Program-made: the position numbers and the translations under genes
Notes under the pieces: model-generated
Seen by the model: the letters and a program-made list of their open reading frames with translations, nothing else
Told to the model about the DNA's origin: nothing
Databases searched by the model: none
Part shown: piece by piece, positions 24,331-35,726 of the stretch
Numbering within the stretch: the first letter of the stretch is position 1
How the letters are laid out: each line of letters begins with the position of its first letter
Assembly: GCF_027596085.1 (NCBI RefSeq)
Contig: NC_072451.1
Location: 10,741,098 to 10,805,097 of the forward strand
Source of the DNA: Anoplopoma fimbria
Taxonomy: Eukaryota; Chordata; Actinopteri; Perciformes; Anoplopomatidae
DNA length: 64,000 bases
Direction of reading: 5' to 3'

Positions 24331-26779
24331 AATATAGATGAAACTACCCAGCAGTATATTAAGTAATTAATATAAGCTCCACCTTTACCCGCCGCAAAAT
24401 GAAAGTGATGAACACAGGATTGCATCAATAATCATAATACAATCATATGATATCTATATTGTATGACAGAATCTCAAATATATATTGAGTATCAGCGTGG
24501 TCCAGCTCTACATTTATGTCTGACTTTATGATTTTACCATTGAGTGAAATATTCAAACCAAATGTTTTTATGGCTCCACCATCCATCAAATGAAAATGTT
24601 CTTAATGTCTTGCTCCCTCTCTCCCCCATCTCTCCCTTTCTCTCTCCCTCCCGTCCTAAAGCTGTCCATGGGTTTGCCTGGTTTTCTATGACATATTTAT
24701 GACCTCTGACATTTTTGCTTTGTTCTTTTATCCTAATTATGAAGAGCCTATCATTTTGCTGTGGTGGTTGCTATGGTGGTTGCTATCGCTGAAAGCACAG
24801 TGCTTGCATGTTGTTTGAATCCTGTGTGTTTACATGGACATGAATATCCTAGTTTTGAGGCTTATCCCGCTTCTGATCATATTCTGGATATGATGTTGAC
24901 ATGGAACACTAAGAAATCCAGTTTATTTATGAAACCTATACTGTACATCGACTACAGCTTGACAACTTTACTGCCATGAGCTCATCCACTGTTTCTCTCT
25001 CTCTGTCTCTTGCTCGACCACACACACTCGCTACAGGATAAGCCTCAGGTCCATGTGAACACACACTAAACACATATTGTGTCGTTATCTGAGCTGTTAT
25101 GTTCTTTTATGTAACTGTTTGATGATGTTCTTCTTTCAATTAAAAAGGTAGATCTCCAAGTGCCCCAGGAATGGCGCATTTATTTCCTCGTCGTTGTATT
25201 TCTGTCAGACCAGGCTCTCTGCTATCATCATCCTACAGGATGGTAATCCTGAAAAACATTGATTAAATCCCCCAGAGGCCCTAAAAACCATGCCGTTTTG
25301 TGAGTTGTCAAGTTGAAACTTCATAAACTCTGTGCAACATTGTCCAAGACACACAAAGCTATTTGGGTATTGTTATAAATGTAGCTGTCGTAGTACACAT
25401 CAGATGATTTCTTTGTGTAAAAACTAAATTGAATTCATTTCCATTTGTTTTTTTTTGTCATGCCTTTCTGTTGAAAAACACATCGCTCAGAGCTTCCATT
25501 GGCAGAATAGAAGGTTTAAACTGCTCTATGCCTAACAACAATCTTATCTGTTTTTTTATGAAACAATTCAGCATTACAGTTTCACCACCTGATCATCAGT
25601 GAACATTCATAATATGATATTAATCATGAAGCGCTTGCCCTGTGTGGGAACCCAGTGTGGGTCCACCACGGATCGGCCTGTGCATTAAGTCTGCAAAAAC
25701 AAACACGAGTTAAAGATCTCTGCCTAAGCTAAAAGAGTCAGTGTACATTAAACAGTACAAATGATTGTCAGAAGGATAAGTCACTGCAGGGATACACATG
25801 TTTACCCTTTGGAATGTTTTCTTTTTTTTTTTACGTTTTTCCCTTTTAACCTCTAAACGAACAATTATGTCCCCAGAGTGAATTAAAAGAGCTTTAATGC
25901 TGTGCAAAAAGAAAATGTCCCGTTTCTAAAGGAACAGATATGTCCCTGAAGGGCTCCCACCTCTGTCACATTACACCTTGTACCTTAAAGCGATAAAAGC
26001 ATACTTTCATATTCAAAGAACATGAATATATAAATATAAATGAACATGCATAGAAAATGTGCTGCTTTTTTGTGCCAAAGAGCAATAATTATTAATTTAA
26101 AGACACATTGTAGTCAAAAACCACCATTGCAATAAGAACTTAGTTATGTCTGCGGCTGATTACTGTCCTCAGGGCTTTATTGTAAAATATCCATTGCATA
26201 GAAGTCTGAGGTCACTTACACACCTGTAGTTCGGTTCACTTAGAAAATAAAGATCCATTTTTGTCTTTTGGTTCTGGTCTGTCTGATTTTCTCACTGACC
26301 TATTATTAACAATAAAAGAGGAGTTAACATGACATCATTATGGAATGAGGGAAAGGAATTCATTGGACAGTTTCGGGGATGTCATCCTGCATCATCGGCG
26401 CTACATGGACCCAAATCAAGTTCCTGACACTGACTTTTGTAATGATCCTGAGATAATACAAGCAGTAAAATGTGTTACCATGATTATAATTATTGCTTAT
26501 AAAGATCCCATAGCAGATCCCTTCCCTGACAGTTTCCATGGTGAGCACATGGATCACCGGAGTGGTGTGATCCTTGGGCCGCCCACTTGCACAACTGGCG
26601 CATTCTAAATGACTTGGAGAACATCTATTTTCGTCACTTTTATTTTAATAAATACATTTGTCATTTAGATACACAATGAATACTAAAAAACAATTTCCTT
26701 TCTAATAAAACAAAAGACGACATTATTATGTTACTATCATGTCTGAAGTCTAAGCCAATCACAACACTTTATTAATTTA
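24331..26779. other. Non-coding, nothing recognised
   Basis: The 87-codon ORF at 26345-26608 looks peptide-like but has no known domain and no supporting context. Poly-T occurs near 25827. No repeat partner was seen. Confidence 0.4.
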
Positions 26780-26910
26780 ATAAAGAAGAGTCCAAAACAA
26801 AACTGACAAGGGCGAGTCTAAAAGTGAGAACTGAAAATCCAAATAACAGAGACAGGCAAACTGACATGTGAAACAGGATCAGGTGAATCAGAAAACAGCA
26901 GGAGGGATAC
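26780..26910. mobile_element. Fragment of LTR-like dispersed repeat
   Basis: AGTCCAAAACAAAACTGAC, AACAGAGACAGGCAAACTG and GGATCAGGTGAATCAG recall the AGTCCAAGGCAAAGG and CAAAAATCACAGGCAAAC words of the copy at 48.6-48.9 kb. Degraded. Confidence 0.3.
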
Positions 26911-27952
26911 ATACAGGATGTATATCAGACAAACCCACACATGGGCTGTGGCCGAGAAGACCAAAAATGACCTCCTATTGTCGATTCCTAACCACTTGTC
27001 CTTGACCTTGATGAAAAACTTCATGGGGTCAAGGAAAGATATGAAGAAAAATTCCTGAGCAGTTAGGAAAAGAAAACCGTGGTTCTCAGAGAATCTGACT
27101 CCACGTTCACTAAACTATTTTATTATGATGCAACGTGGATGTCACAGATGTACAGTAGGTCTGCCATGGCAAAACTACACAAGACATCATTACAATAAGC
27201 GCAACTAAAATATGTCTCTGTGAACTCTTGCGGTGAATGAAGGAGATAAACAGGAGCTCCTTCCTTCCTGCTGATGTCACACTGAAAAATCAACACTGCT
27301 TCAGTAGAAACTGATTATTCACTCATGTAGAATGTCAATGAAACTGATCAATATCAATATTTCCTGTGTGCTATAATGTAGATTCAACGGTTCAGTTATA
27401 TTTAGATTTTTAACAGTTTAATAATTTATCATAGGCCTAGATTTTTTTTTTTTACTGATGATTCTTGTTAATGAGAACAAGAATTTGTTCATTGACAGTT
27501 TGCTATATTTATTTCATTTGATTAATTTGATTTCGTATTCTTGTTTTTGTTTAATTTACTTATTTGTTACATGCTGGAAGTAAATAAATACATATAAAAT
27601 GAACCAAAATGGTTGTCACTGTCTATTCATCAACATGAATCCCATTAATTTATGACTGTATTAAAATAATTGTTAAACCTGTTTAAGATAGGCATAAGGT
27701 TACTTTCATGGATTAGTGAATGATGCGTCACTTTAAATGTTGTCTTCTTCCCTTTGGTAAAGAAAGGTCCAGTGTATCCTTTGCCAAAGGAGCTAAGAAA
27801 GGAAACATTGAAGCACCTTTCCTTAGCATTTAGAGAATTTAAACAGCCTTTATCATGGCGGTCACTTAAATACTTCCAGGCATTTCACTCAGTTAGGAAC
27901 CTTCCTTACAAAAAGGACTTTTCGACCACAGCCAGGGTGTAAATATACTGGG

Positions 27953-28215
27953 AAGGTGTAGGTGATTGGACACAGGTGAATTCAGTCAGGGGCGGGGCAG
28001 ACAGTCACAGTAGCGGGAAAACACACAACAGCAGGAAGTGAAGGGGTCTGAAAAGAGAGGACAGGTAAGTAACACAAAATAAACCAGGAAATACTTAAAT
28101 GACAAAAATAAAGAAACTTAACTAGGGACCAGAACGAGACATGACAAACACAGGTGCTGCACAGAAAAAAGGAGGGAAATCACAAAGACAGGAAGTCAAA
28201 CAAACATGGGACGCA
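27953..28215. mobile_element. Fragment of LTR-like dispersed repeat
   Basis: GACACAGGTGAATTCAGTCA, GGGGCGGGGCAGACAGTC, AGCGGGAAAACACAC and GCAGGAAGTGAAGGG are in the same order as at 11.4-11.6 kb and 48.9 kb. No ORF. Confidence 0.4.
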
Positions 28216-28751
28216 AGAGGCAGGGAACTTCAAAATAATAATACAAAAATAATAATAATAAGGAAACAAACTAAATCAAGATAATGACAAAGGAAGTCAA
28301 CGTATGACTAGAGTTATCCCCGACCTAAGAAAGTATTAATTGGCTAACTCATATGATTTTGGCGCCTAATAAATTAGTTGATTTATGTGCTCACAAGTTT
28401 CTTATAAGTCATTCTGCATGAAAAAGCATTAAAAAAACACTAACCGACTTAAGACCAAAATGAACGATTAGTCGTCTAACAGACTTAAAGGACGTAGACC
28501 TCATATTTACTTCTGTAATTGAAAGGCCAGTGTTGTGCCTAATAAATTCAATTAAATTAATCATAATAGCTTTTGACTTCACACTGTCTTGTGGTTGCTC
28601 TAGGTTGTGTAGCACCACAAATGCACCGTACCAGAGAGGCTCTCCTTTCCGGGAGGGTCTTGGTCCAATTGTTTGGTCTGAATCACACCATACCACAACA
28701 TACATTAACCATGCAAGCAAGTGGACAAGAGTAGTTAATCTCAACCAAATT

Positions 28752-28839
28752 AAACAGGTTAGGTGTGAAAGACAACCTATTTAGGTGCATAGAGAACCAC
28801 CACCTTACCTTTACTTTGGGTTTCACACCTAACCTGTTT
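28752..28839. repeat. Perfect 19-bp inverted repeat with 50-bp spacer
   Basis: AAACAGGTTAGGTGTGAAA at 28752-28770 is exactly reverse-complementary to 28821-28839. The surrounding 28.59-28.98 kb has words such as CACCGTACCAGAGAGGC and GGTCTTGGTCCAATTG, suggesting an old DNA-transposon remnant. Confidence 0.8.
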
Positions 28840-29259
28840 GATTCAAGCAAACTGCATTTGCATTTACAAACTGCATTTACAAAATAAACTGAATTGAATT
28901 TGCCCACATTTACCCACCTTGGAAATCAAGCCCGTCTGTCCAGCTCCAATCTGATTCCAGTTCACTTTGATTGTGGTTTGAAAGCAAAGATTCTGTGATG
29001 GTAGAATTCTAAAGTTAGTCCAAAACCTGATCCAACTTTGAGGTCACGTTGAATTCATGTTTGTCAGCATCCAGTCCATGGATTATCCATTATTATAATT
29101 ATCATCACTATTATAGATTATTATTTTTGCCTCCACACCATTGTTTCCATGGTGGTGGCATGTATCGTGTTAACATTACATAATGCTCTATTAAGAGGTC
29201 TTGGTCCTTTCATTTAATTCTGTGAGATCAGGCTACTGGTAAGGGAAAACATCACACCG

Positions 29260-29562
29260 TGTCCACTATAACCAGTCCACCCAGCCTCAGCCAACTATAA
29301 CCAGTCCACTCAGTTTCTCTGTCGCACTATAATGAGTCCACCCAGCCTCAGCCCACTATAACCAGTCCACTCAGTCTCTCTGTCCCACTATAACCAGTCA
29401 ACTCAGTATCTCTGTCCCACTACAACCAGTCCACTCAGCCTCTCTGTCCCACTATAACCAGTCCACCCAGCCTCTCTGTCCCATTATAACCAGTCCACTC
29501 AGCCTCTCTGTCCCACTATAACCAGTCCACTTAGCCTCTCTGTTCCACTTTAACCAGGGCAC
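29260..29562 (+). repeat. Minisatellite, 29/32-bp units, about 10 copies
   Basis: The recurring phrase ACTATAACCAGTCCACTCAG begins units spaced 29, 32, 29, 32 bp in the first part and then a regular 32 bp through the rest. The variable segment is GCCTCTCTGTCC in most units and GCCTCAGCC in the short ones. Confidence 0.95.
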
Positions 29563-30090
29563 TAGAGGGTCACACACAGGACACAGAGAACATCAGCCTG
29601 GACTTGGAAATGAAATAGGAGACTCTGAGTTATGTTTCCTGTGCATGTGATGCTGAAATCAATGTCCATTGGCTGAACCACATTACTGAAACTAAACGGC
29701 ATGGACTTTACTATAAACTATTTATTCCACCCCTGGGTACACACAGGATCGACAGCTTACTTTTACTCAGAGTACGTGCATGTCTTGTGCAGTCAACCTA
29801 CATTAATGTGTGCTGATTATACACTAACTTTCTTACCTCAGCCACTAGAAACAATTAGAATATTCATACTGAGTATTGACTCATTGACTAACTGTGCCAT
29901 ATGGACAGGACAGATGTAGGTGCCCCCACCAAGGGACATGATGAGCTATTTATATATTACCCGCTCACTCTCTCATTCACTCTAAACTTCTTGGCTGTGG
30001 GTTGTGTAATCTGGGCTTTAGTAGAGCTAACATCCAGGAGAGAGAAATCCACTCAGGTAAATTATTCATCACAAAGCTCTCCTCTTACAG
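29563..30090. other. Non-coding, nothing recognised
   Basis: Short ORFs only. Confidence 0.4.
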
Positions 30091-30474
30091 AGGAAGCTGG
30101 AAGTCAGCGGCACGGCCCAACAAACAGCTTTAAAAAAAACTGGGATGATATTTGTTAAGATCAAAGTGACAGAAGCCAAATTATAATTGATGACACTAAA
30201 GGCGGTGACATCGCTCAGCTTAATCATCAAAGACAGACTAACAAGCAGCGCAATCAGTCAGGAGCGGCTGCCGCGCAAAAGCTGTTCCGGCAGGCTGGGC
30301 CGAGGCGATATGGGGCAGCAGCCAGCAGTCAGGGGCCCACATAGAGACACACGCACACATCTGGGCTCTCATTTTAAAATGGCGCCAGCGGCAGATAAAA
30401 GGCCTGGAACACGGGAGCTCTTTAAAATAAAGTTTAATGCTGATTCTTGTTTTCTGATCCATCTGAGATTAAAT
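30091..30474. promoter_or_regulatory. Candidate conserved non-coding element
   Basis: Unlike its AT-rich surroundings, this segment is complex and repeat-free. It is dense in developmental factor-like sites: TATAATTGATGACA, AGCTTAATCATCAAAG, TTTAAAATGGCGCC, GCAGATAAAAGG and AAAGTTTAATGCTGATT. It is not open in any useful frame. The call rests on composition and motif density only. Confidence 0.25.
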
Positions 30475-30510
30475 TAATCTTTATTGACCCATCTGGGGAA
30501 AATGGAACAT
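30475..30510 (-). mobile_element. LINE/SINE tail fragment
   Basis: The minus strand reads TTTCCCCAGATGGGTCAATA then AAGATTAA, matching the TTTCCCC...GGG.TCAATAAAG 3' end of L2-type elements. It is only about 35 bp long. Confidence 0.4.
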
Positions 30511-31595
30511 GAAACTAATATGACGGGTGAGAGGAAAAACAAAGAGTAGAACAGCAAAAAAAAAAAGTGGGCTTAATGTTCATTACATTACCATGGTCAT
30601 ATTAGCCAATATTCAAAGTTGTGTGTATGAGAGGGGGGACATGGGAAGCTGATATGAAATAATTAGACAAAGGGAGTAGCAAGTCCTCGTACTTGAACAA
30701 TAAAATAGGTTGTTGTCAGTGACTTTCTAACCACCCATGAGACTCTGAGTGTTCTCACTGCCACTTCTATGATTGACGCTTGGTTAAGTTTATTCATCTC
30801 AAACTACTTGTTTTTTTCCAGTGCAGGGAGGTGACAGGTTGCAAAAATCAGTGTCAGTGTTGGACACTTTATACACCCGCCCTTTCACCCTTCCAACCTG
30901 ACTTTCTCCCGAAGAAAATTTGACAACATCAAGCTTCTTTGCCTTTGCTTCTCAGAGACACAGAGTCATTGTTTGCCGGGCCACAAGAGGACACCTATGG
31001 GAGAAAAACAATAAACAAACTGTTAAGGAGTGTCTACAATCACTCTGCTCGGTACAGTTTTTAGCCACACTAGTGGCATGGCTCCTGGTCCACCACGTTT
31101 GTCCATACTGTAATATCTCAGCAACTGTCGAACAGACCACCATGAAATTCAGTATGAACATTCATGTTGACAAGTTCATCATTGGGCCTTATCATGGTCT
31201 GATTGTTACATATTTTACATAATAACAGTACATACAAAATATCTCTGTTAGAGTATAAAACAGTGTGTGGACCTTATTTCTCCATGGTATCTGCTGCTTG
31301 GTCCAAGACCTTTTTTTTAATGGCCTACTGGTGTCGTCTACAGACATTCATGATCTCCTCAGGATGAATTCTAATAACTTTGGTGATCCTCTCACTTTCT
31401 TTAATCATTTTAATACTGCCAATACTTTGCTTTATGACCAAATACCTGCAGTACTGATGACATCCCCATCAGCCTCAGCTGTACTTTGTGTTTTCTGCTA
31501 ATTAAGAAATATTAGCATGCTAACACAGTGAGCATTGTAAACCTTATATCTGCTAAACATCAGCTTTGTCATTGTGTATATCTTAATATTAGCGG

Positions 31596-31755
31596 TGGCA
31601 AAAGTAATATAGTAATATAACAGTTAACATAGCTAATTTGAATACCAAGTAATAAGTAAAGTAATATCATTACTTTTTAGAAGAGTAATTGAGTTACTTT
31701 AGTAATGACTAAAGTAACTTCATTAACTTCCTGAGTAATTTACCCAACACCTTTG
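31596..31755 (-). mobile_element. hAT-like MITE remnant
   Basis: The minus strand begins GGTGTTGGGTAAATTACTC and continues with multiple AAGTTACTTTAGT and AAGTAACTCAATTAC words, the usual make-up of fish hAT ends. The opposite terminus is lost. Confidence 0.35.
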
Positions 31756-32120
31756 GTAACAGTGACAAGGCTATGAAAATGGCTAGTTGGCAAACTAGTG
31801 CAGCTATCAAGCTGATCGCTAACATGCTTGCCTGCCAGGGTGGTACTAGGGTTATGGCTAGAAAGGATGTGTCTTGCTTTAATTTATGGTTCTAGTGATG
31901 TAATAATGTCATGAATCAAGTTCAAGGTTAAGGTTCTTTCTATTATCTTAAAATTGAAACAAGGAACTTTTTGTACTGGTTTTGGCGGTCCCTCTGGACA
32001 AAAGATGTAGTGTTTCCGAGCACCAGAGTCCCTTTAGATAACTTCTCATTTAACTGCAGCTTCGAATGTCGCACCCTCACAGTCCTGGCTCTGATTCTCT
32101 CATGTCTGCCTTCCCTCCAG

Positions 32121-32279
32121 CGGGCACAGAACTACTGCCACGGCCTCCAGCCGTGTGGTGTTGGTTTTGGCTCTCAGTGGGGATCTGAGGAACAATGAGA
32201 CAACGTTCTGATCCTGGAAGGAGGAGCCGCTGATGCTGGGCCCAGACCTCTCAAACTCCCACCGGAGTTCTAACTTCAG
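32121..32279 (+). other. Exon-like segment without an open frame
   Basis: A strong acceptor (polypyrimidine CTGCCTTCCCTCCAG just before 32121) and a strong donor (CTTCAG|GTAAGCC at 32280) enclose 159 GC-rich bp. All three frames contain stops, so if transcribed it would be untranslated, a lncRNA exon or a broken coding exon. It ends 45 bp before a TTAA transposon end. Confidence 0.3.
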
Positions 32280-32562
32280 GTAAGCCGGATCTTAGTATTA
32301 CATTGAGACTGTTTCATAACAGATTAAGGCCCTGTCCACACTACTTCGTTTTCATTTTAAAATGCGTATCTTTTGCTACGTTTGCACTGAGCGTCAACAC
32401 TAGTTGAAAACACTCCCGAGGACAGATACCTTTAAAAAGTGTGGATGGCGAAAAACTGAGAAATTTGGAAACGATGAGGTAGACACCCGCATTCGCTATT
32501 TGATTGGTACTTAGGAGTTGCGATGTATCCCCCTTTTATTGTCATGTTATTATTGTCATGTG

Positions 32563-33021
32563 TCATGTGGTCTGCTGGGAGCAGAGTTGGTTGTGCAACC
32601 TGACAGCAGCTAGAAGGAAGGACCTGCGGTACCTCTCCTTCACACACCGGGGGTGAAGCAGCCCGTGGCTGAAGGAGCTGCACAGAGCTGCCAGGGTGTC
32701 CTGCATGGGGTGAGAGGTGTTGTTCATCAGGGATGACAGCTTGGCCATCATCCTCCTGTCTCCCACCACCTCCACCGTATCCAGTGGACACCCCAGCACA
32801 CTGCTGGCCTTCCTGACAAGCTTGTTGAGTCTCTTCTTGTCGGCTGCTGAGATGCTGCTGCTCCAGCAGACCACTGCATAAAAAATGGCTGATGCCACCA
32901 CAGAGTTGAAAAAGGTCCTCAGGAGTGCTCCCTGCACTCCAAAGGACCTCAGTCTCCTCAGCAGATAGAGTCTGCTCTGACCCTTTTTATAAAGTGCATT
33001 TGTGTGATTAGTCCAGTCCAT
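32563..33021 (-). pseudogene. LINE reverse transcriptase C-terminal fragment
   Basis: It encodes the region after the palm: DWTNHTNALYKKGQSRLYLL, RRLRSFG, the VVASAIFYAVVCW segment, KLNKLVRKASSVLG, and a closing YRRSF...AVRLHNQ. The homologous part of the LINE at 53.4 kb lines up along its whole length (DWTHNTDALYRKGQSRLFFL and so on). A further piece with KTKELVVDFRGK lies at about 33060-33160 in another frame, so at least one frameshift separates them. No catalytic residues remain. Confidence 0.85.
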
Positions 33022-33087
33022 TTATTGTTCAAGTGAACACCCAGGTACTTATAAGTTGCACAATCTCAATGTCCTGTCCCTGGATGT

Positions 33088-34710
33088 TCACTGGTTCCGG
33101 AGGACAGTGTTTACCCCGGAAGTCCACCACCAGCTCTTTGGTTTTACCAGAGCGGTTGAGGCCGAGTGTTGTGGAAAGGTGGCAGGGTTGTATTTGAAGT
33201 GGAGGAGGAGGAAGAAGAACGGGGGGGCCCCCGTAATCCACAGGGGGTGCAGATCGATGGGGGCTGCAGCAGCAGGGAGGTCTGGGTGGGGGGAGGGTGT
33301 GGCTGGCTGATCAAATCTGTTAAAGAATGAGTTCAGATCATTCACCCACTGTTGGTCCCCCACAGGCTGTTGGTTGGGCCCCTTGTGGCCAGACATGGCC
33401 TTGAGGCTCTTCCAGACTCCGCTGATGTTGTTCTGCTGCAGCTGATCCTCCATCTTTGTCCTGTAGACATTTTTCCCTTCCCTTATCTTCCTCCTCAGCT
33501 CCCTCTGCACAGTCCTCAGCTCCTCCTTGTTTCCTGATCTAAAGACCCTCTTCTTCTCCTTGAGGAGGGTCTTTATATCCGGATTGATCCAGGGTTTGCT
33601 GTTGGAAAAACACTGTACAGTCCTGGTGGGTACGGTGTTCTCCACACAAAAGTTAATGTAGTCCGTTATGGTGTCTGTGAGACCATCGATGTCCTCCCCA
33701 TGGGCATCACTGAACACTTCCCACACAGTCGAGTCGAAACAGTCCTTAAGAGCCTCCTCGGCTTCATCGGACCATCGTTTGACTGTGCGGGTCACAGCTG
33801 GCTGCCTGTGCACACGAGGTTTGTACACAGGCCGGAGGTGCACCAGGTTGTGGTCAGATCTTCCCAGGGGAGGGAGGGGTGATGAGGTGTATGCCTCCTT
33901 GGTGTTGGCATACAGCAGGTCCAGGGTTCTGTTGTCTCTGGTGGGGCAGGTGATGTACTGGGTGAAGGTGGGCAGAGTGGAGGACGGAGGGGCATGGTTA
34001 AAGTCACCAGAGAGGAGGAGGAGGGCATTGGGATGTTGTGTCAGCAGCCTGCTTATCGCCGAGTGTATGACATCACAGGCCGCTTCTCCGTTAGCAGAGG
34101 GGGGAATATACGCAGCTATTGTGATAACATGCGAGAATTCCCTCGGTAAATATACCGGCCTCATGCTAACGGCCAACAGCTCAATGTCCTCTGTACAGGT
34201 CTGCTCCTTAACAGTGATGTGCCCAGAGTTACACCATCTATCATTCACAAACACTGCCAGGCCTCCTCCCTTCCTCTTACCGCTCTCCGCTGTCCTATCT
34301 GCCCGATTGATGCGGAACCCGTCCAGTGCAGCGTTGGTGTCCGGAGTCAGCTCCGTGAGCCATGTCTCCGTGAACACCATGACGCTACACTCCCGGTATT
34401 CCTTCTGATGGCGAGTCAGTGCTGATAGCTCGTCCATCTTGTTGGGGAGAGACCGCACGTTTCCCATGATGATGGAGGGGAGGACGGGTTTAAAACGTCT
34501 CGTCCTGGCTCGACGTTCTGCCCCAGCACGGCATCCCCGTCTCCTCCTCCTCAGCTCACGGGGAACCTCGGGTCTCTCCTCCGGCAGCAGCAGCGCCGTG
34601 TCCCGGAGCGCTAACAGCTGACCCCTGCTGTAAACAATGGGGGCCATGGCTGCGGGCTGAGTCTCCGGACACGGAGGTGAAAAGTGCAAAAAACTGCAGG
34701 TAGACCACAT
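33088..34710 (-). pseudogene. LINE endonuclease ORF (EN intact, RT lost)
   Basis: This 540-codon frame encodes an apurinic-like (EEP) endonuclease that would nick target DNA during LINE insertion. Visible motifs: GNVRSL with Asn84, TETWL with Glu115, AAYIPP near 200, GDFNH with Asp236/Asn238, and SDHN with Asp286/His287. A basic N-terminus (RRRRR around 55-58) precedes it and a KKRVFRSG/RELRRK linker follows. After about residue 480 the frame is Pro/Phe-rich and runs out in a stretch where RT should begin. The start may be the second Met (residue 22, MAPIVYS), since the leader is 5' UTR-like. The EN alone looks undamaged. Confidence 0.85.
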
Positions 34711-35054
34711 GAAACTCTACGTGTCTCGCTGCCATAGTGCAAAAATGTTTACAAAAATTAAATAAGTAAAAGAAAGTAACAGAAAGTAACAAAAAAACAC
34801 AATTTAAAGGAAAAAGCTCACAGGTGAGCAGGAGCTGCTGTAAGAGGCAGCCACTCGCGCGGCGCCACCAACTGGCCAAAAAACTAACCGATAAGGAACA
34901 AAAGCATAAATGCTCTCCAGTGTCGAGTGAGAGAATAGACAACAAAACCGAGAGGGAACGAGGGAGAGACTTGTTTTGACCAAATATATGGACCCATAAT
35001 CTATGAAACTTTGTTTAGTAACTGTTCCTTTTGAAGTTAATTTGATGCCTGTGT

Positions 35055-35726
35055 GGGCGAGATTGATCAAGACCTACAGTGTTGTTGTGTTCTACTTCCA
35101 TACACTCCTGTCATTAGCTCTCTCACTCCCCTGTCACTCTATCTCTTAGTTCACTTCAGCCACTCCCAGCTCACAGCCCAGCCCCTTCTCTCTCACCACA
35201 CCATCCCTCACTCACCTAATCAGTATTACTCAGTGCACCTGTCCGCCACCTCATCAGCACAATCCCTCTCACCTGCTCACTCTGCTGCACCTACACCCTC
35301 CAGCATTGAAACCCCAGTCAGTCACACACTCACTGCCAGATCGTTTGCCGCATTCATGCCAGACCGTCCAGCAATTTCCCTTGGACTGATTTCCCGTTGC
35401 CGACTCTGCCTGTTTGGACTTCCCTGCCTTGCCTGTGCCCCAGTCAATGACTCAGCCTTCTGTCCCCGACCACCAGATTCCTATCTTGCCTTTGCCCCGG
35501 TTAGCCGCCTTAGCCCTCTGTCCCCGACCACGAGTATAGCCTCTGGTTTCCGTCTGCCTGATCCCCTGCCTGTTTCCCTGACGGCTTGGCGTTTCCTTAT
35601 AGGAATTCACGACATGAGTCTGATGCTGCCTGTTTGTCTGCTGTATGTCCCGCTTTCAATAAAGCTGCTGCATTCTACTCCGTGTCCTGCCGCACTGCTT
35701 CTGGGTCCACACCACACCCGTGACAA
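35055..35726 (+). mobile_element. LTR-like retroelement end
   Basis: A C/T-rich region ends with CCCGCTTTCAATAAAGCTGC, then TGCTTCTGGGTCCACACCAC and ACCCGTGACA. Inverted, it starts TGTCACGGGTGTGGTGTGGA with TTTATTGAAAG about 75 bp in. The copy at 48.57 kb has the same layout (TGTTAGGG, GGACCCA, TTTAATTTAG). No gag, pol or second LTR was found. The 250-codon ORF crossing it is Ser/Pro/Leu-rich and is not considered a gene. LTR is inferred; another retroposon class is possible. Confidence 0.4.

Larger units (their letters stand above)
32537..34880 (-). mobile_element. L2/CR1-type LINE with deleted reverse transcriptase core
   Basis: On the minus strand the order is: a 5' UTR-like GC-rich leader (to about 34880), the endonuclease ORF, a linker, an abrupt loss of the RT fingers and palm, the RT C-terminal part, and a 3' tail of TGACAATAA-like repeats ending near 32537. 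About 250-300 codons expected between linker and C-terminal part, including the catalytic DD motif, are absent. It cannot encode its own RT. The 5' boundary is approximate. Confidence 0.8.

Noticed and set aside
26345..26608. Peptide-like ORF beginning MRERNSLDSFGDV
   Set aside because: No family recognised, no splice or promoter support; too short to call.
29260..29562. CRISPR-like array
   Set aside because: The units are contiguous tandem repeats without unique spacers, in a vertebrate genome; it is a minisatellite.
33668..34408. 246-codon plus-strand ORF
   Set aside because: Shadow of the minus-strand LINE endonuclease.
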